64,000 nt of DNA from positions 1 to 64,000 of the forward strand of contig CAYFJX010000009.1 of the NCBI GenBank assembly GCA_964343705.1. Direction: 5' to 3'. The translations under genes were made by a program, and so were the position numbers. Source of the stretch: JAUSFM01 sp964343705. Lineage in GTDB: Archaea > Nanobdellota > Nanobdellia > Woesearchaeales > UBA12501. A model generated the notes under the pieces. It searched no databases and was not told the DNA's origin. It was given only the letters and a program-made list of their open reading frames with translations. Of this stretch, positions 9,424 through 16,718 are shown in pieces. The stretch's first letter is position 1. Each line of letters opens with the position of its first letter.

Positions 9424-9791
9424 ATGACACTTGATGATGTATCTGAGGAATCTACTTTTGTCTTAGATAGGGCGGTTCCTACAACTCCTGCTGAGCATAT
9501 TGAGTCGTATAAAAGACGCCTTAAAGATATTGTAGCACAAAAACGTGCTGCAGAGGCTTGTACTTGGGATGCGATTAGTGTAGGCTTTCAGAATTAGAAA
9601 AACAATATGGGGCAACAACAGGCACAGACATTCCTCCTGAGCTTATTGAGTTTGGAACTGATCTTGACAGTGTTGAGAAAACATTGGCTCCACTTTCTGA
9701 GGCTAGCAATGCGGCGGGTTACGCGAGTAGAGTTGCGCCAGGTGCAGGTTCATTGAATGCTGTAGTTCAAGAATTGGATCGCTACTCTTGA
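9424..9791 (+). pseudogene. Frameshifted and internally deleted paralogue of the 9847 gene
   Basis: ATG at 9424 follows TTTTATAT at 9395-9402 and opens a frame reading MTLDDVSEES...VPTTPAEHIESYKRRL. It stops at the TAG ending near 9596. A second frame (LSELEKQYG...IPPELIEFG...LAPLSEASN) continues to the TGA at 9789-9791. Both parts align with the intact neighbour: TTPAEHIESY with TTPAEYVANY, and the second half with its LQQFGEALTELEQRLAPYIPEAEE region. About 50 central residues present in the neighbour are missing at the junction. One deletion causing the shift is the simplest reading. A sequencing error alone would not explain the lost residues. Confidence 0.55.
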
Positions 9792-9816
9792 GCTTATCTT
9801 GTGTACACTAGAAAAC

Positions 9817-9824
9817 TATTTATA
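9817..9824 (+). promoter_or_regulatory. TATA box for the 9847 gene
   Basis: ATTTATAG lies 23 to 30 bases before the ATG at 9847, implying a leaderless transcript. Confidence 0.5.
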
Positions 9825-9846
9825 GCTTCTTTGGTTACTATTTTTT

Positions 9847-10410
9847 ATGGACGCAAATCCAACAACACCAGCGGAGTATGTTGCCAATTACACAGCAAGA
9901 ATTGATTCTGTAGTACAAGGAGCTCACCAAGCAACACGTACCATGTTAGAAGGCATGGCAGACGCAGCATATACTGATCCAGGTATACACGCATGGGTGG
10001 GTAGTATGTGGCCTGATTCTCCTAATACGTTTGACCCTCACATGGCAGCTCGTCTTGACCCTCGTCATACAAGTCAGATGGAGGGACAGCTTTCGGATAT
10101 AAAACGAACAGCTCGTAGATTACAGGCTCGATTAACCCCATTAAAAGATGCTTATGGAAATCTTACTGAAGGAGAAATGCCTTCTGACTTACAACAATTT
10201 GGTGAAGCACTTACAGAACTTGAACAACGTCTTGCACCGTATATTCCTGAAGCAGAAGAAATACGACGTGCAGGACTTACTGCGGGCATTACCTTGCCAG
10301 ATATACGACCTCCGCCAAGTCCGTATGCAGGTTATCCGTACTTTGAAGATGATGATGGGTTTGATGATGACCCTTTCTTTGATCGGCCTCGAAAAACAAG
10401 ATGTTGGTAA
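9847..10410 (+). CDS. Hypothetical acidic helical protein
   Basis: A 187-residue protein with no recognised family. It is mainly predicted helix: residues 75-130 (SQMEGQLSDIKRTARRLQ, then EALTELEQRLAPYIPEAEE) look like a coiled-coil hairpin. A proline-rich, Asp-rich tail (DDDGFDDDPFFDRPRK) follows. It has no signal peptide or membrane helix and is probably cytosolic. The decayed copy immediately upstream shows that the family was duplicated in this genome. It converges on the AAA ATPase gene with no gap, so transcripts may overlap. Confidence 0.6.
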   Translation: MDANPTTPAEYVANYTARIDSVVQGAHQATRTMLEGMADAAYTDPGIHAWVGSMWPDSPNTFDPHMAARLDPRHTSQMEGQLSDIKRTARRLQARLTPLKDAYGNLTEGEMPSDLQQFGEALTELEQRLAPYIPEAEEIRRAGLTAGITLPDIRPPPSPYAGYPYFEDDDGFDDDPFFDRPRKTRCW

Positions 10411-11604
10411 TTAGTATTGGGCTGGTTGCGCTTCAATAGCTCGCAAATATTCTCGAGCAGTTGGTGTTTTTCTAATTCCTTTTCCTTGTGCTTCTGTTCG
10501 TCGTATTCCCCAAGATAACTCTGCCATAGAACACACATCCCGTATGTTTCTACCAGAATAACCAAGGGTTGCTTCTGCTAGACGAGTATGATCCTCTTCT
10601 TTTAATTGTTTTGCGTAAAACGCAAAAATACCTGCACGCTCTACTTCATTCGGAGGAGGAAAGTAAATATGTGTGCTAAACCTGGACAAAAGTGCATTAT
10701 CTAAATCACTTTTCCTGTTTGTTGCTGCAATAACTCGTGCGTTTTTGCTTGCATCCATTCCATCCATGTTTCGTAGCAAGACACTCAACATGAACTTGTA
10801 CTCATCATTTGCATTGGTTGTTCCTCTATTCACTGCAAAACAATCAATCTCATCAAAAAACAAAATATACTGTTCAAATCCTTCTTCGCAAATTTTGAAA
10901 ACCTTGCCAAGATTTTTGTAACCTTCACTTATCCATTTAGTCATAAGTGACTCAATATTCACTTTTATTAACGGGACACCCGCTATTCCAGCAAGTATTC
11001 GCGCACTTAATGTCTTTCCAGTACCAGGAGGACCTTCAAATAAAACACCTCGAGGAATGTTTGGTTCTGGGCGTACCCTGGTAAGTTGTACCATCTCCTC
11101 ATATATTTCAGGGTGTTTTAGTGGAGCAAGAACAGTTTTTTTTATTTTGTCCTTTGCTTCTTCATACCCAACAAGTGCATCCCACCCAAGTCCATCTTCT
11201 GGCTGGTAGATAGTAACACTCATGTTTTCGAGTTGTGTCTCTGAACTTTCTTTACCTTTTAATGGTGTTGTTTTTCTGTACAGGTGTGCAAGTGCTGCAA
11301 CAATAGGATCTGTTGGTATACTTAACTCAGCTCGAATTCCATTACTATCGAACCACACAGTGCCTTGTTCAGATCTAAGGTAGGTCCAGTCTCCTATAAA
11401 CCCCCCATTAAGGTCGGGCTTCCTAAGAACTTTTAAGAGGCCAGTAAGGTCCTTAACTGCAATATTGTAGTAACCTTGCAAATTGATCTTTACTCCGTGT
11501 CCATCACGTTCAACTGATACACTTTGTGGGAACTCACCATCTACACAATAATCTGCAAGCTCCTTTTTTAATTGTTCAACAACCACGTCAAATTGTAAAC
11601 TCAT
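10411..11604 (-). CDS. AAA-family ATPase (Cdc48/Vps4-like single module)
   Basis: A 397-residue protein with a single AAA module. Walker A FEGPPGTGKTLSAR is near residue 190, Walker B ILFFDEIDCF near 247, and sensor 1 VIAATNRKSDLD near 290, followed by an arginine-finger region (LLSRFSTHIYFPPPNEVER) and a C-terminal helical lid. The first 150 residues form an uncharacterised N-terminal substrate-recognition domain. Such proteins unfold or remodel protein complexes using ATP. With one module and a distinct N-domain it is neither a proteasomal PAN (no coiled coil) nor a two-ring Cdc48. The target is unknown. Confidence 0.85.
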   Translation of the reverse strand: MSLQFDVVVEQLKKELADYCVDGEFPQSVSVERDGHGVKINLQGYYNIAVKDLTGLLKVLRKPDLNGGFIGDWTYLRSEQGTVWFDSNGIRAELSIPTDPIVAALAHLYRKTTPLKGKESSETQLENMSVTIYQPEDGLGWDALVGYEEAKDKIKKTVLAPLKHPEIYEEMVQLTRVRPEPNIPRGVLFEGPPGTGKTLSARILAGIAGVPLIKVNIESLMTKWISEGYKNLGKVFKICEEGFEQYILFFDEIDCFAVNRGTTNANDEYKFMLSVLLRNMDGMDASKNARVIAATNRKSDLDNALLSRFSTHIYFPPPNEVERAGIFAFYAKQLKEEDHTRLAEATLGYSGRNIRDVCSMAELSWGIRRTEAQGKGIRKTPTAREYLRAIEAQPAQY

Positions 11605-11664
11605 AGAAAAAAGAGGATTGGACTGTTATTTAAGCATATGTGTAGTAAGAAATAGAAATTATAT

Positions 11665-11889
11665 TTAAGCAGATTGTGCTTCTTCTTTCTTGTCTGCTTT
11701 AGCTTCTTTTTGTGCCATTTCAGTATAGCCACACTTACCACAAGTCTTTCTATCTTTGTGGCTTGCCATAAAGAATCCTGGACCACACTTTGCACAGGTT
11801 GGATTGGAACGTTCTACTTTGTCACCGCCAACTTTATACTTGGTGTATACTGGACTTGGCTTTTTTGGTTTTTTTTCTTTTTTTGCCAT
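11665..11889 (-). CDS. rps27ae: Small ribosomal subunit protein eS31 (S27ae)
   Basis: The 74-residue protein has the four-cysteine zinc ribbon CAKCGPGFFMASHKDR...CGKCGYTE of archaeal S27ae, preceded by a basic N-terminus (MAKKEKKPKKPSP). The tail after the ribbon (KEAKADKKEEAQSA) is longer and more charged than usual. It is the last gene of the PIN-rpoE-spt4-S24e operon, in the classic archaeal order, and starts nine bases after S24e ends. Confidence 0.93.
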   Translation of the reverse strand: MAKKEKKPKKPSPVYTKYKVGGDKVERSNPTCAKCGPGFFMASHKDRKTCGKCGYTEMAQKEAKADKKEEAQSA

Positions 11890-11898
11890 TGAATATCA

Positions 11899-12348
11899 TT
11901 ACTCCTTCTTTTCTTCAGCCGGTGCAGCTTCTTCTTTTTTCTCTTCAGTAGCTTCAGCTTCTGCTGGTTTTTCTTCTTTTGCTTCTTCTTTAGGTGCTTC
12001 AGCAGGTTTTTCTTCAGCTGGTGCAGCCTCTGCTGCTGGAGCCGCTTCTTCTTTCTTTTCTTCTTTGAAATGCTTTTTTACCAGAACATCATTTTCTAGT
12101 CGCTTCATTTCTTTTTCATCAGAATAAATATGTGCAATAATCTTAGCTTTTTGTTTTCCAAATCGTGTATAGATATGTTTTAGAATAACTAGTTTATCAT
12201 CAGCAGACAATTTTTTTGCAACTTCTTTTTTCAGGTCTAGTCGTGATGGTGTTGCACTGCCATACTCTGCTTCGAGTGTAACTCGTTTTCGCGCAAGCAA
12301 TGGTGTGTCTCGTTCCTTTAGTACTGTTACTTTCATTGTCCCCCTCAT
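11899..12348 (-). CDS. rps24e: Small ribosomal subunit protein eS24 with long Ala/Glu/Lys tail
   Basis: Residues 5 to about 97 are a standard archaeal S24e (MKVTVLKERDTPLLARKR...IYTRFGKQKAKIIAHIY). A low-complexity tail of some 50 residues rich in Ala, Glu, Lys and Pro follows (EEKKEEAAPAAEAAP and variants), which normal S24e lacks and which recalls the acidic tails of stalk proteins. The first ATG overlaps the Spt4 stop as ATGA. A second ATG at 12336, preceded by GAGGGGGACA, gives the family's usual MKVTVL start and may be the real one. Confidence 0.92.
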   Translation of the reverse strand: MRGTMKVTVLKERDTPLLARKRVTLEAEYGSATPSRLDLKKEVAKKLSADDKLVILKHIYTRFGKQKAKIIAHIYSDEKEMKRLENDVLVKKHFKEEKKEEAAPAAEAAPAEEKPAEAPKEEAKEEKPAEAEATEEKKEEAAPAEEKKE

Positions 12349-12533
12349 CTCACTTTAATGGCATATTCCCCTTTTGCTTCAAATCCGCATTTCTCAGCAA
12401 TTTGTGATTTTTTTGGATCAAGAATGTACAAGCGTCCATGCCATACATTTGTTGTCTGATTGATTTTACACAATGGACAATCTCCACTGTCAATCAACAT
12501 CCGACATCGTTTACAAGCTTTTTTTCGTGCCAT
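12345..12533 (-). CDS. spt4: Transcription elongation factor Spt4 (RpoE'')
   Basis: A 62-residue zinc protein with CKRCRMLIDSGDCPLC, the four-cysteine site of archaeal Spt4, then WHGRLYILDPKKSQIAE, which forms the Spt5-binding strands. Spt4 pairs with Spt5 on the polymerase clamp to raise processivity. It lies between rpoE' and S24e as in many archaea and overlaps the S24e start. Spt5 is not in this window. Confidence 0.94.
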   Translation of the reverse strand: MARKKACKRCRMLIDSGDCPLCKINQTTNVWHGRLYILDPKKSQIAEKCGFEAKGEYAIKVR

Positions 12534-12554
12534 TTTTTTTATTGTTTTTTCAAC

Positions 12555-13136
12555 CTATTTTTTTTTATCTTTGTCTTTTGCAGCGTCTTTGCCGTCTTTT
12601 CCTACAACATCTTCATCAATCCAGTCAACCCGACCAAGGAATTTCTGACGCATAGTCAATCCAAGTTTTGGGTTTGAAAGATCTTTGAAGCTTACTGCAA
12701 TGATTCGTGCTTTACACTTATCATGTACTTTCAAGGTTCGCTTAGTGTCTTTACCAAGCAATGCTTTATCTTTTGAAAATGAAACAAAGTCATCCATTGT
12801 TTGCGAAATGTGAATCATTCCTTCAATTGGACCAAGGTTAATGAACGCACCAAAGTCAGCAATGTCTCGAATGTTTCCAAGAGCAACTTCTTGTAGCTCA
12901 GGTTTAAATGAAAACAATTCAAAAGTTGTGTTGTAATATGCAGCGCCATCATTTGGAATGATTACACCTTCTTCGATTTCTTGAACATCAGCAACGTCAA
13001 TTACTACGCCAAGATCTTTTGAAATAAAACCATCATATTTCTTTTTAATACGTTTGATAACTGCTTCCTTAGTTGGAAGGTGAAACATTTTTGGTGGTAC
13101 GCGGATGTGGTCATTCAGTTGTATCTTGTAAAACAT
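12555..13136 (-). CDS. rpoE: DNA-directed RNA polymerase subunit E' (Rpb7-like)
   Basis: The 193-residue protein has the N-terminal RNP-like fold (MFYKIQLNDHIRVPP) and a C-terminal S1/OB domain (FGAFINLGPIEGMIHISQ near residue 100) of RpoE'. With subunit F it forms the stalk that binds nascent RNA and helps open the promoter. A lysine/aspartate-rich tail (KDGKDAAKDKDKKK) extends beyond the normal end. It lies in the conserved order upstream of spt4. The subunit F gene is not in the window. Confidence 0.94.
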   Translation of the reverse strand: MFYKIQLNDHIRVPPKMFHLPTKEAVIKRIKKKYDGFISKDLGVVIDVADVQEIEEGVIIPNDGAAYYNTTFELFSFKPELQEVALGNIRDIADFGAFINLGPIEGMIHISQTMDDFVSFSKDKALLGKDTKRTLKVHDKCKARIIAVSFKDLSNPKLGLTMRQKFLGRVDWIDEDVVGKDGKDAAKDKDKKK

Positions 13137-13161
13137 TTTTGTCTCCGGATCATGTCTTTTC

Positions 13162-13617
13162 TTAGATGATTGTCACATGCTTTTTTTGTCGTAATGTGAT
13201 GATTTTTATACCTTCTTTCTTAAGGCGTTTTTTAAGGTTTTTGTCTTGTGTGGCAACAATACCATCATGTTTTGCTATTTTTATCAAAGCATCGTCCACA
13301 TGATTGCACGCTGTTGACAGGACATTTATATTTTTTGCCTTTACAAGGTGCGATGCGAGCTTTGCAGCAGCTTTATCACGGCCTTTGCCAGTCTTCTGCA
13401 ACTTGTCTAATTCATCAAGACTATGCCTCAGAACAAAGAGGTCATATTTAAACTTACAGATTCTGTCAATCTCAGTATAGATATCAACCCCTGCCTGGGC
13501 AGGTATCATAAGAAAATTCGTGTCAAGGAAGATCTCAGTATGGCCTTTTTTTGCTGTTTTAGGCCGTGTACTGGTTGATTTTGCTTTTTTCACGGGTTGT
13601 TTCTTTCTTGTGACCAT
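13162..13617 (-). CDS. PIN-domain nuclease, Fcf1/Utp24-like
   Basis: A 151-residue protein with a basic 25-residue N-terminus, then a PIN domain. The acidic catalytic positions are visible in EIFLDTNFLMIP (near residue 30), SLDELDKL (near 87), NHVDDALIK (near 126) and GIVATQDKNLKKRLKK (near 134). Members act as endoribonucleases, and the archaeal Fcf1-like type is tied to rRNA processing. It is the first gene of the rpoE operon. A TTTTTAAAG box about 26 bases before its ATG suggests that this is the operon promoter. Confidence 0.85.
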   Translation of the reverse strand: MVTRKKQPVKKAKSTSTRPKTAKKGHTEIFLDTNFLMIPAQAGVDIYTEIDRICKFKYDLFVLRHSLDELDKLQKTGKGRDKAAAKLASHLVKAKNINVLSTACNHVDDALIKIAKHDGIVATQDKNLKKRLKKEGIKIITLRQKKHVTII

Positions 13618-13728
13618 TGTCTTGTTGATTGTAGCTTTAAAAAGGCTGTTTCTTTAAATAGCTTGTGGTTTGGGGTAGTTGGAGAGCAACCTGCATAAGG
13701 CTTATATACAAGCATATTGTACTCCTTT

Positions 13729-13917
13729 TTGATGCACTTACAGATAACGAGGAAAAGGCTGACCTCAAGGAGCAAGAACGATCAGGAATTTGGTACTCAT
13801 GAGGTACTTGAACAAATAGTAGGCACTTACCATGGGCCTGAGGGGGATGCATTGCTTTACTCTTTTTTCACTCGATTTCACCCTTTTTCTACCCAAATAA
13901 TAGAAAAATTTATATAG
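13729..13917 (+). CDS. Doubtful small ORF, possibly a gene remnant
   Basis: ATG at 13729 sits about 25 bases after GCTTATATAC, so a leaderless 62-residue ORF is possible (second half ...HEVLEQIVGTYHGPEGDALLYSFF). A different frame over the first half reads LLFDALTDNEEKADLKEQERSGIWYS up to a TGA at 13800-13802 in more protein-like composition, but lacks a start codon. The two halves may be one gene broken by a frameshift. No family is recognised. Confidence 0.25.
   Translation: MMHLQITRKRLTSRSKNDQEFGTHEVLEQIVGTYHGPEGDALLYSFFTRFHPFSTQIIEKFI
13909..13917 (+). promoter_or_regulatory. TATA box upstream of the RelA-like gene leader
   Basis: TTTATATAG predicts a transcript start near 13935-13945, some 290 bases before the RelA/SpoT-like gene. 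A second, weaker candidate (GTTATAATC, about 14141) would give a shorter leader. Confidence 0.4.
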
Positions 13918-13936
13918 TTGGTATGTCTAAGATATA

Positions 13937-14228
13937 TCACTGAATTTACTATAATTTCGACACAAAAAAATGTACGGGCAAACACGCAGCTGGAAACGGA
14001 ATATGATCATTCTAGCTGACAAGCTACGTCTGTTCACAGTGATGCCGTACACTATTGTGTGCTTCTAACGTCAGCGTCAACTTCTCGATCTCGGGCTCAA
14101 TGTCCAAGAAACCAAAAACGGGCGGTTGACGCGCGTAATGTTATAATCCCATCCTGATACAGCTCTATCTGAATTTTCCAGGTAGAGACCAGAATAAAGA
14201 CCAGATCCAGGTAATAAAGCTGAGGAAT
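13937..14228 (+). other. Structured, ORF-free leader or ncRNA upstream of the RelA-like gene
   Basis: About 290 bases without a credible ORF and richer in G+C than the flanks. Visible helices are GTACAC-TATT-GTGTGC (14047-14062, one G-T), GCGTCAAC (14074-14081) with GTTGACGC (14125-14132), and CTCTATCTG (14163-14171) with CAGGTAGAG (14179-14187, one G-T) around a seven-base loop. In a genome where most first genes look leaderless, this suggests a regulatory 5' region or an independent small RNA. No known family (SRP RNA, RNase P RNA, tRNA) matches. Confidence 0.4.
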
Positions 14229-15194
14229 GTGCGAATGCAAGTGCTGAGACGTGTGCTGAGGAATAGTGAAGGCCATAGAGGCCCTAATCTAGAAGGTAGA
14301 CTTGTAACTCCTGTTACACCTTCTATTGTAGGGCCAGAAGGTGTTCCTGTAGACTTGTCTCAAACAACACCCTATGGCAGTGCTATCTTAGAACACTTAG
14401 CTGCCTATACACAAGCAGCAGAATCTGGAGATGGTCAGGCAATGCAACGAGCCCAAGCAGAAGCTGAGGCCTTGCTTGCCCATGGAAATGAGCAACTTGA
14501 AGCAATAGCATACCAGGTTGCTCGCATGCTTATACCAGAAGGATTCCACAAAGTTGAAAATCCTCCTGAAAGTAACATTCTTGAATACAAATCAGTTAAT
14601 GGAGAAAGTGGCATTCGAATCGCGTTCTGTCCTAAATCATTTGAAAGCTTGTACCGGAAAGTTCGCGCTCTTCAAAGTGTATCTTCTGAACAACTTGCAG
14701 AACAAGTAGCAGCAGGTAAGAATGTTACAGAACTTCTTGAATCATATAAGTCTGGCAGTGCGCACCCTGTTACAGACATCTACCGTATGCGAATCATAAC
14801 AAAAGATATGCAAACACTTGAGCGAGCATGGCAATTAGTTGACAGAGTAGGTGTACAACCAGGAACTCTTTCAGATTACATTGACGCTCCAAAAGCAAAT
14901 GGTTACAGAACACGATCAGGTGTTGTAATAAACCCAGAAGACGCACGCTTTCTTGTAGAAGTGCAAGTGCGAACAGAAGCAATGGACAAGGCAGCGCACA
15001 CCAATGGTCAAGCACGGTACCACATCAAACCACGCTACTGGCCATTGGATCAGAGAGCAAACGAGCCATCTGTCTATGATGTACCGTCAAATGCTCGTAA
15101 AGACAAGAAGAAAAAACAAAAGCGTGCAGGTATACTTTTACCAGGACAACGACAAGGTTATGATCACTTGCTAACGCAAGCGCAACAAAATTAA
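14229..15194 (+). CDS. RelA/SpoT synthetase-domain-like protein
   Basis: The 321-residue protein matches the (p)ppGpp synthetase fold in motif order: FCPKSFESLYRKV (residues 133-145), VTDIYRMRII (181-190), LSDYIDAPKANGYRT (214-228) and FLVEVQVRTEAMDKAA (241-256). The last contains the ExQVRTE element whose Glu coordinates Mg in Rel proteins. The first 120 residues are unlike the HD hydrolase domain. The His that normally follows NGYxSxH is absent (NGYRTRSG), so activity or substrate may differ. A lysine-rich tail ends it. RelA-family genes are rare in archaea. The start is GTG 14229 or ATG 14235. Confidence 0.7.
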   Translation: MRMQVLRRVLRNSEGHRGPNLEGRLVTPVTPSIVGPEGVPVDLSQTTPYGSAILEHLAAYTQAAESGDGQAMQRAQAEAEALLAHGNEQLEAIAYQVARMLIPEGFHKVENPPESNILEYKSVNGESGIRIAFCPKSFESLYRKVRALQSVSSEQLAEQVAAGKNVTELLESYKSGSAHPVTDIYRMRIITKDMQTLERAWQLVDRVGVQPGTLSDYIDAPKANGYRTRSGVVINPEDARFLVEVQVRTEAMDKAAHTNGQARYHIKPRYWPLDQRANEPSVYDVPSNARKDKKKKQKRAGILLPGQRQGYDHLLTQAQQN

Positions 15195-15236
15195 TTGGGA
15201 AGATAATTGGATTAGAGAGTGCATGGTGGTTGAGAA

Positions 15237-15308
15237 ATGAAACAAGTACAAGCAATGCAGCGAGAAGTAGAAGAACTATTGGTGAAGTTGGAAGAGATCG
15301 GAGCATAG
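15237..15308 (+). CDS. Possible 23-residue peptide
   Basis: ATG at 15237 is preceded by GGTGGT about six bases upstream, a plausible ribosome site. It encodes a short amphipathic helix (MKQVQAMQREVEELLVKLEE, then IGA). It follows the RelA-like gene by 42 bases and could be its last operon member. The size makes it uncertain. Confidence 0.25.
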   Translation: MKQVQAMQREVEELLVKLEEIGA

Positions 15309-15363
15309 GACGTTTTACTCTTTATCGAAAGAGATAAATACTTCCTTTATTTTCTTAATTACG

Positions 15364-16710
15364 ATGAACCTAGAAAGTACTCTAAAGAAACTGGCAAGTG
15401 CAGTTGCTCTATCAGGCATGCTCTTTTCGTCTTCTTGTGCAGTAGCTCCCCGTGCGTTTAGCTCAATGGAGTTTGAGCAAGACAATGATGTTATTCGTGA
15501 TGCACGTCGTTTGTCAGGTATACGCCATCCAGGTCGTTATACTCTAGATGTGCTTGAGGAGTCAAACAAGAACCTTACTGACACTGAATACAAAAAAGAT
15601 CTGCCTCTTGCTCTTTTCTTCTTTGCTGAATATGACAAGCCAGATCCTGTATTTGGTATTCTTCCACTTGAATTTGTTGCTCCTAAAATAGCAGACTTTA
15701 TTCCTGGCTATAAAATAATGGTGTTTGAAGCTACAACAACTAATGAGATAAAGCGTTATATGGAACGTGTTGCTGAACTCTATCCTCAAGAAGGAAACAT
15801 TGCAGGACTCGCGCTTGCAGGGCATGGTACTGGAAAAAAAGTCTTGTTAAGTGATGATACTAAAGCTTCTAAAAAAGCAAAGAAAGAATATGATATGGCA
15901 ACAAAAGAAGGAAAGTCCAAAGACAGAATGGTCGCACTACGAAATATGATGGGTTTAACAGATTCTCACAGCCTACGAAGATCTTTATTGTTTCAGGTGT
16001 TTACACCCTACAAAAAGTTGTTTGCTGATGATGCAATTATTTTTCTTGGAACCTGCCATGGGGGCAAGAAAGACTTTGAGGGTAGAACCTACGCAGATGC
16101 ATTTGCAGCGTTGTTCGAAGGAAGAACAGTCTATGCTTGTGATGATGTACTAACAGGGTTTGACTATGATCTTGAGGATGATCACAAAGTGATTCCTAGG
16201 TCTATTTCCTTGAGCCACTTTGTTTCTGATTGTACTTATGTTACTCAATGTACAGATGAGTGTTCTTTTCAACGCTTTATGTATGCTGCTTCAACTACCA
16301 GGACAATGTCAGAGGAGAAAAAAGAGTGGGAAGACCTTGTCAAAAAAGGAGTACCTGAAGAAACATTAGAACTGCTAGCAATGGTATGGCCAACGTATTT
16401 TCGTGGAAAAAATATGAGTGATCAACTAGTCCCTGCACTTCATCTCAAAGCATTTGCACAAGAGTTTGAGCTACAAGGAAAAACACCACTTCTTCGAGCT
16501 TTGGCATCATTGGCAGACGATGATATCGAATTTAATGTAGTTACTTATTACTGCCATACAAAACACACTGGTGAACTTGAAAAGCCCGAAGACATTTTGA
16601 AGAGAAAAAAAGGTTCAGAGGGTAAGCGACTGTACCATTTCCTGAAAGGTCCTTACTGTGATCAACTCCTTGACTTCTCAAACACGCCTACTGAAAAATC
16701 AACTGAATAA
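15364..16710 (+). CDS. Lipoprotein with caspase-like His/Cys motifs
   Basis: A 448-residue protein with a lipoprotein signal: a basic start, a hydrophobic stretch and lipobox LFSSSC with Cys25, so it should be anchored outside the cell. Two strand-end motifs fit the caspase/gingipain (clan CD) fold: IAGLALAGHGTG places a His at 154, and AIIFLGTCHGG a Cys at 231. A cysteine-rich stretch (YVTQCTDECSFQ) follows near 290. Clan CD peptidases cleave after specific basic or acidic residues. Nothing nearby indicates a substrate. The fold call rests on these two motifs only. Confidence 0.5.
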   Translation: MNLESTLKKLASAVALSGMLFSSSCAVAPRAFSSMEFEQDNDVIRDARRLSGIRHPGRYTLDVLEESNKNLTDTEYKKDLPLALFFFAEYDKPDPVFGILPLEFVAPKIADFIPGYKIMVFEATTTNEIKRYMERVAELYPQEGNIAGLALAGHGTGKKVLLSDDTKASKKAKKEYDMATKEGKSKDRMVALRNMMGLTDSHSLRRSLLFQVFTPYKKLFADDAIIFLGTCHGGKKDFEGRTYADAFAALFEGRTVYACDDVLTGFDYDLEDDHKVIPRSISLSHFVSDCTYVTQCTDECSFQRFMYAASTTRTMSEEKKEWEDLVKKGVPEETLELLAMVWPTYFRGKNMSDQLVPALHLKAFAQEFELQGKTPLLRALASLADDDIEFNVVTYYCHTKHTGELEKPEDILKRKKGSEGKRLYHFLKGPYCDQLLDFSNTPTEKSTE

Positions 16711-16718
16711 TCTTATTC

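Noticed and set aside
13920..14228. SRP RNA or RNase P RNA gene
   Set aside because: The conserved SRP domain IV loop and the RNase P core signatures are absent.
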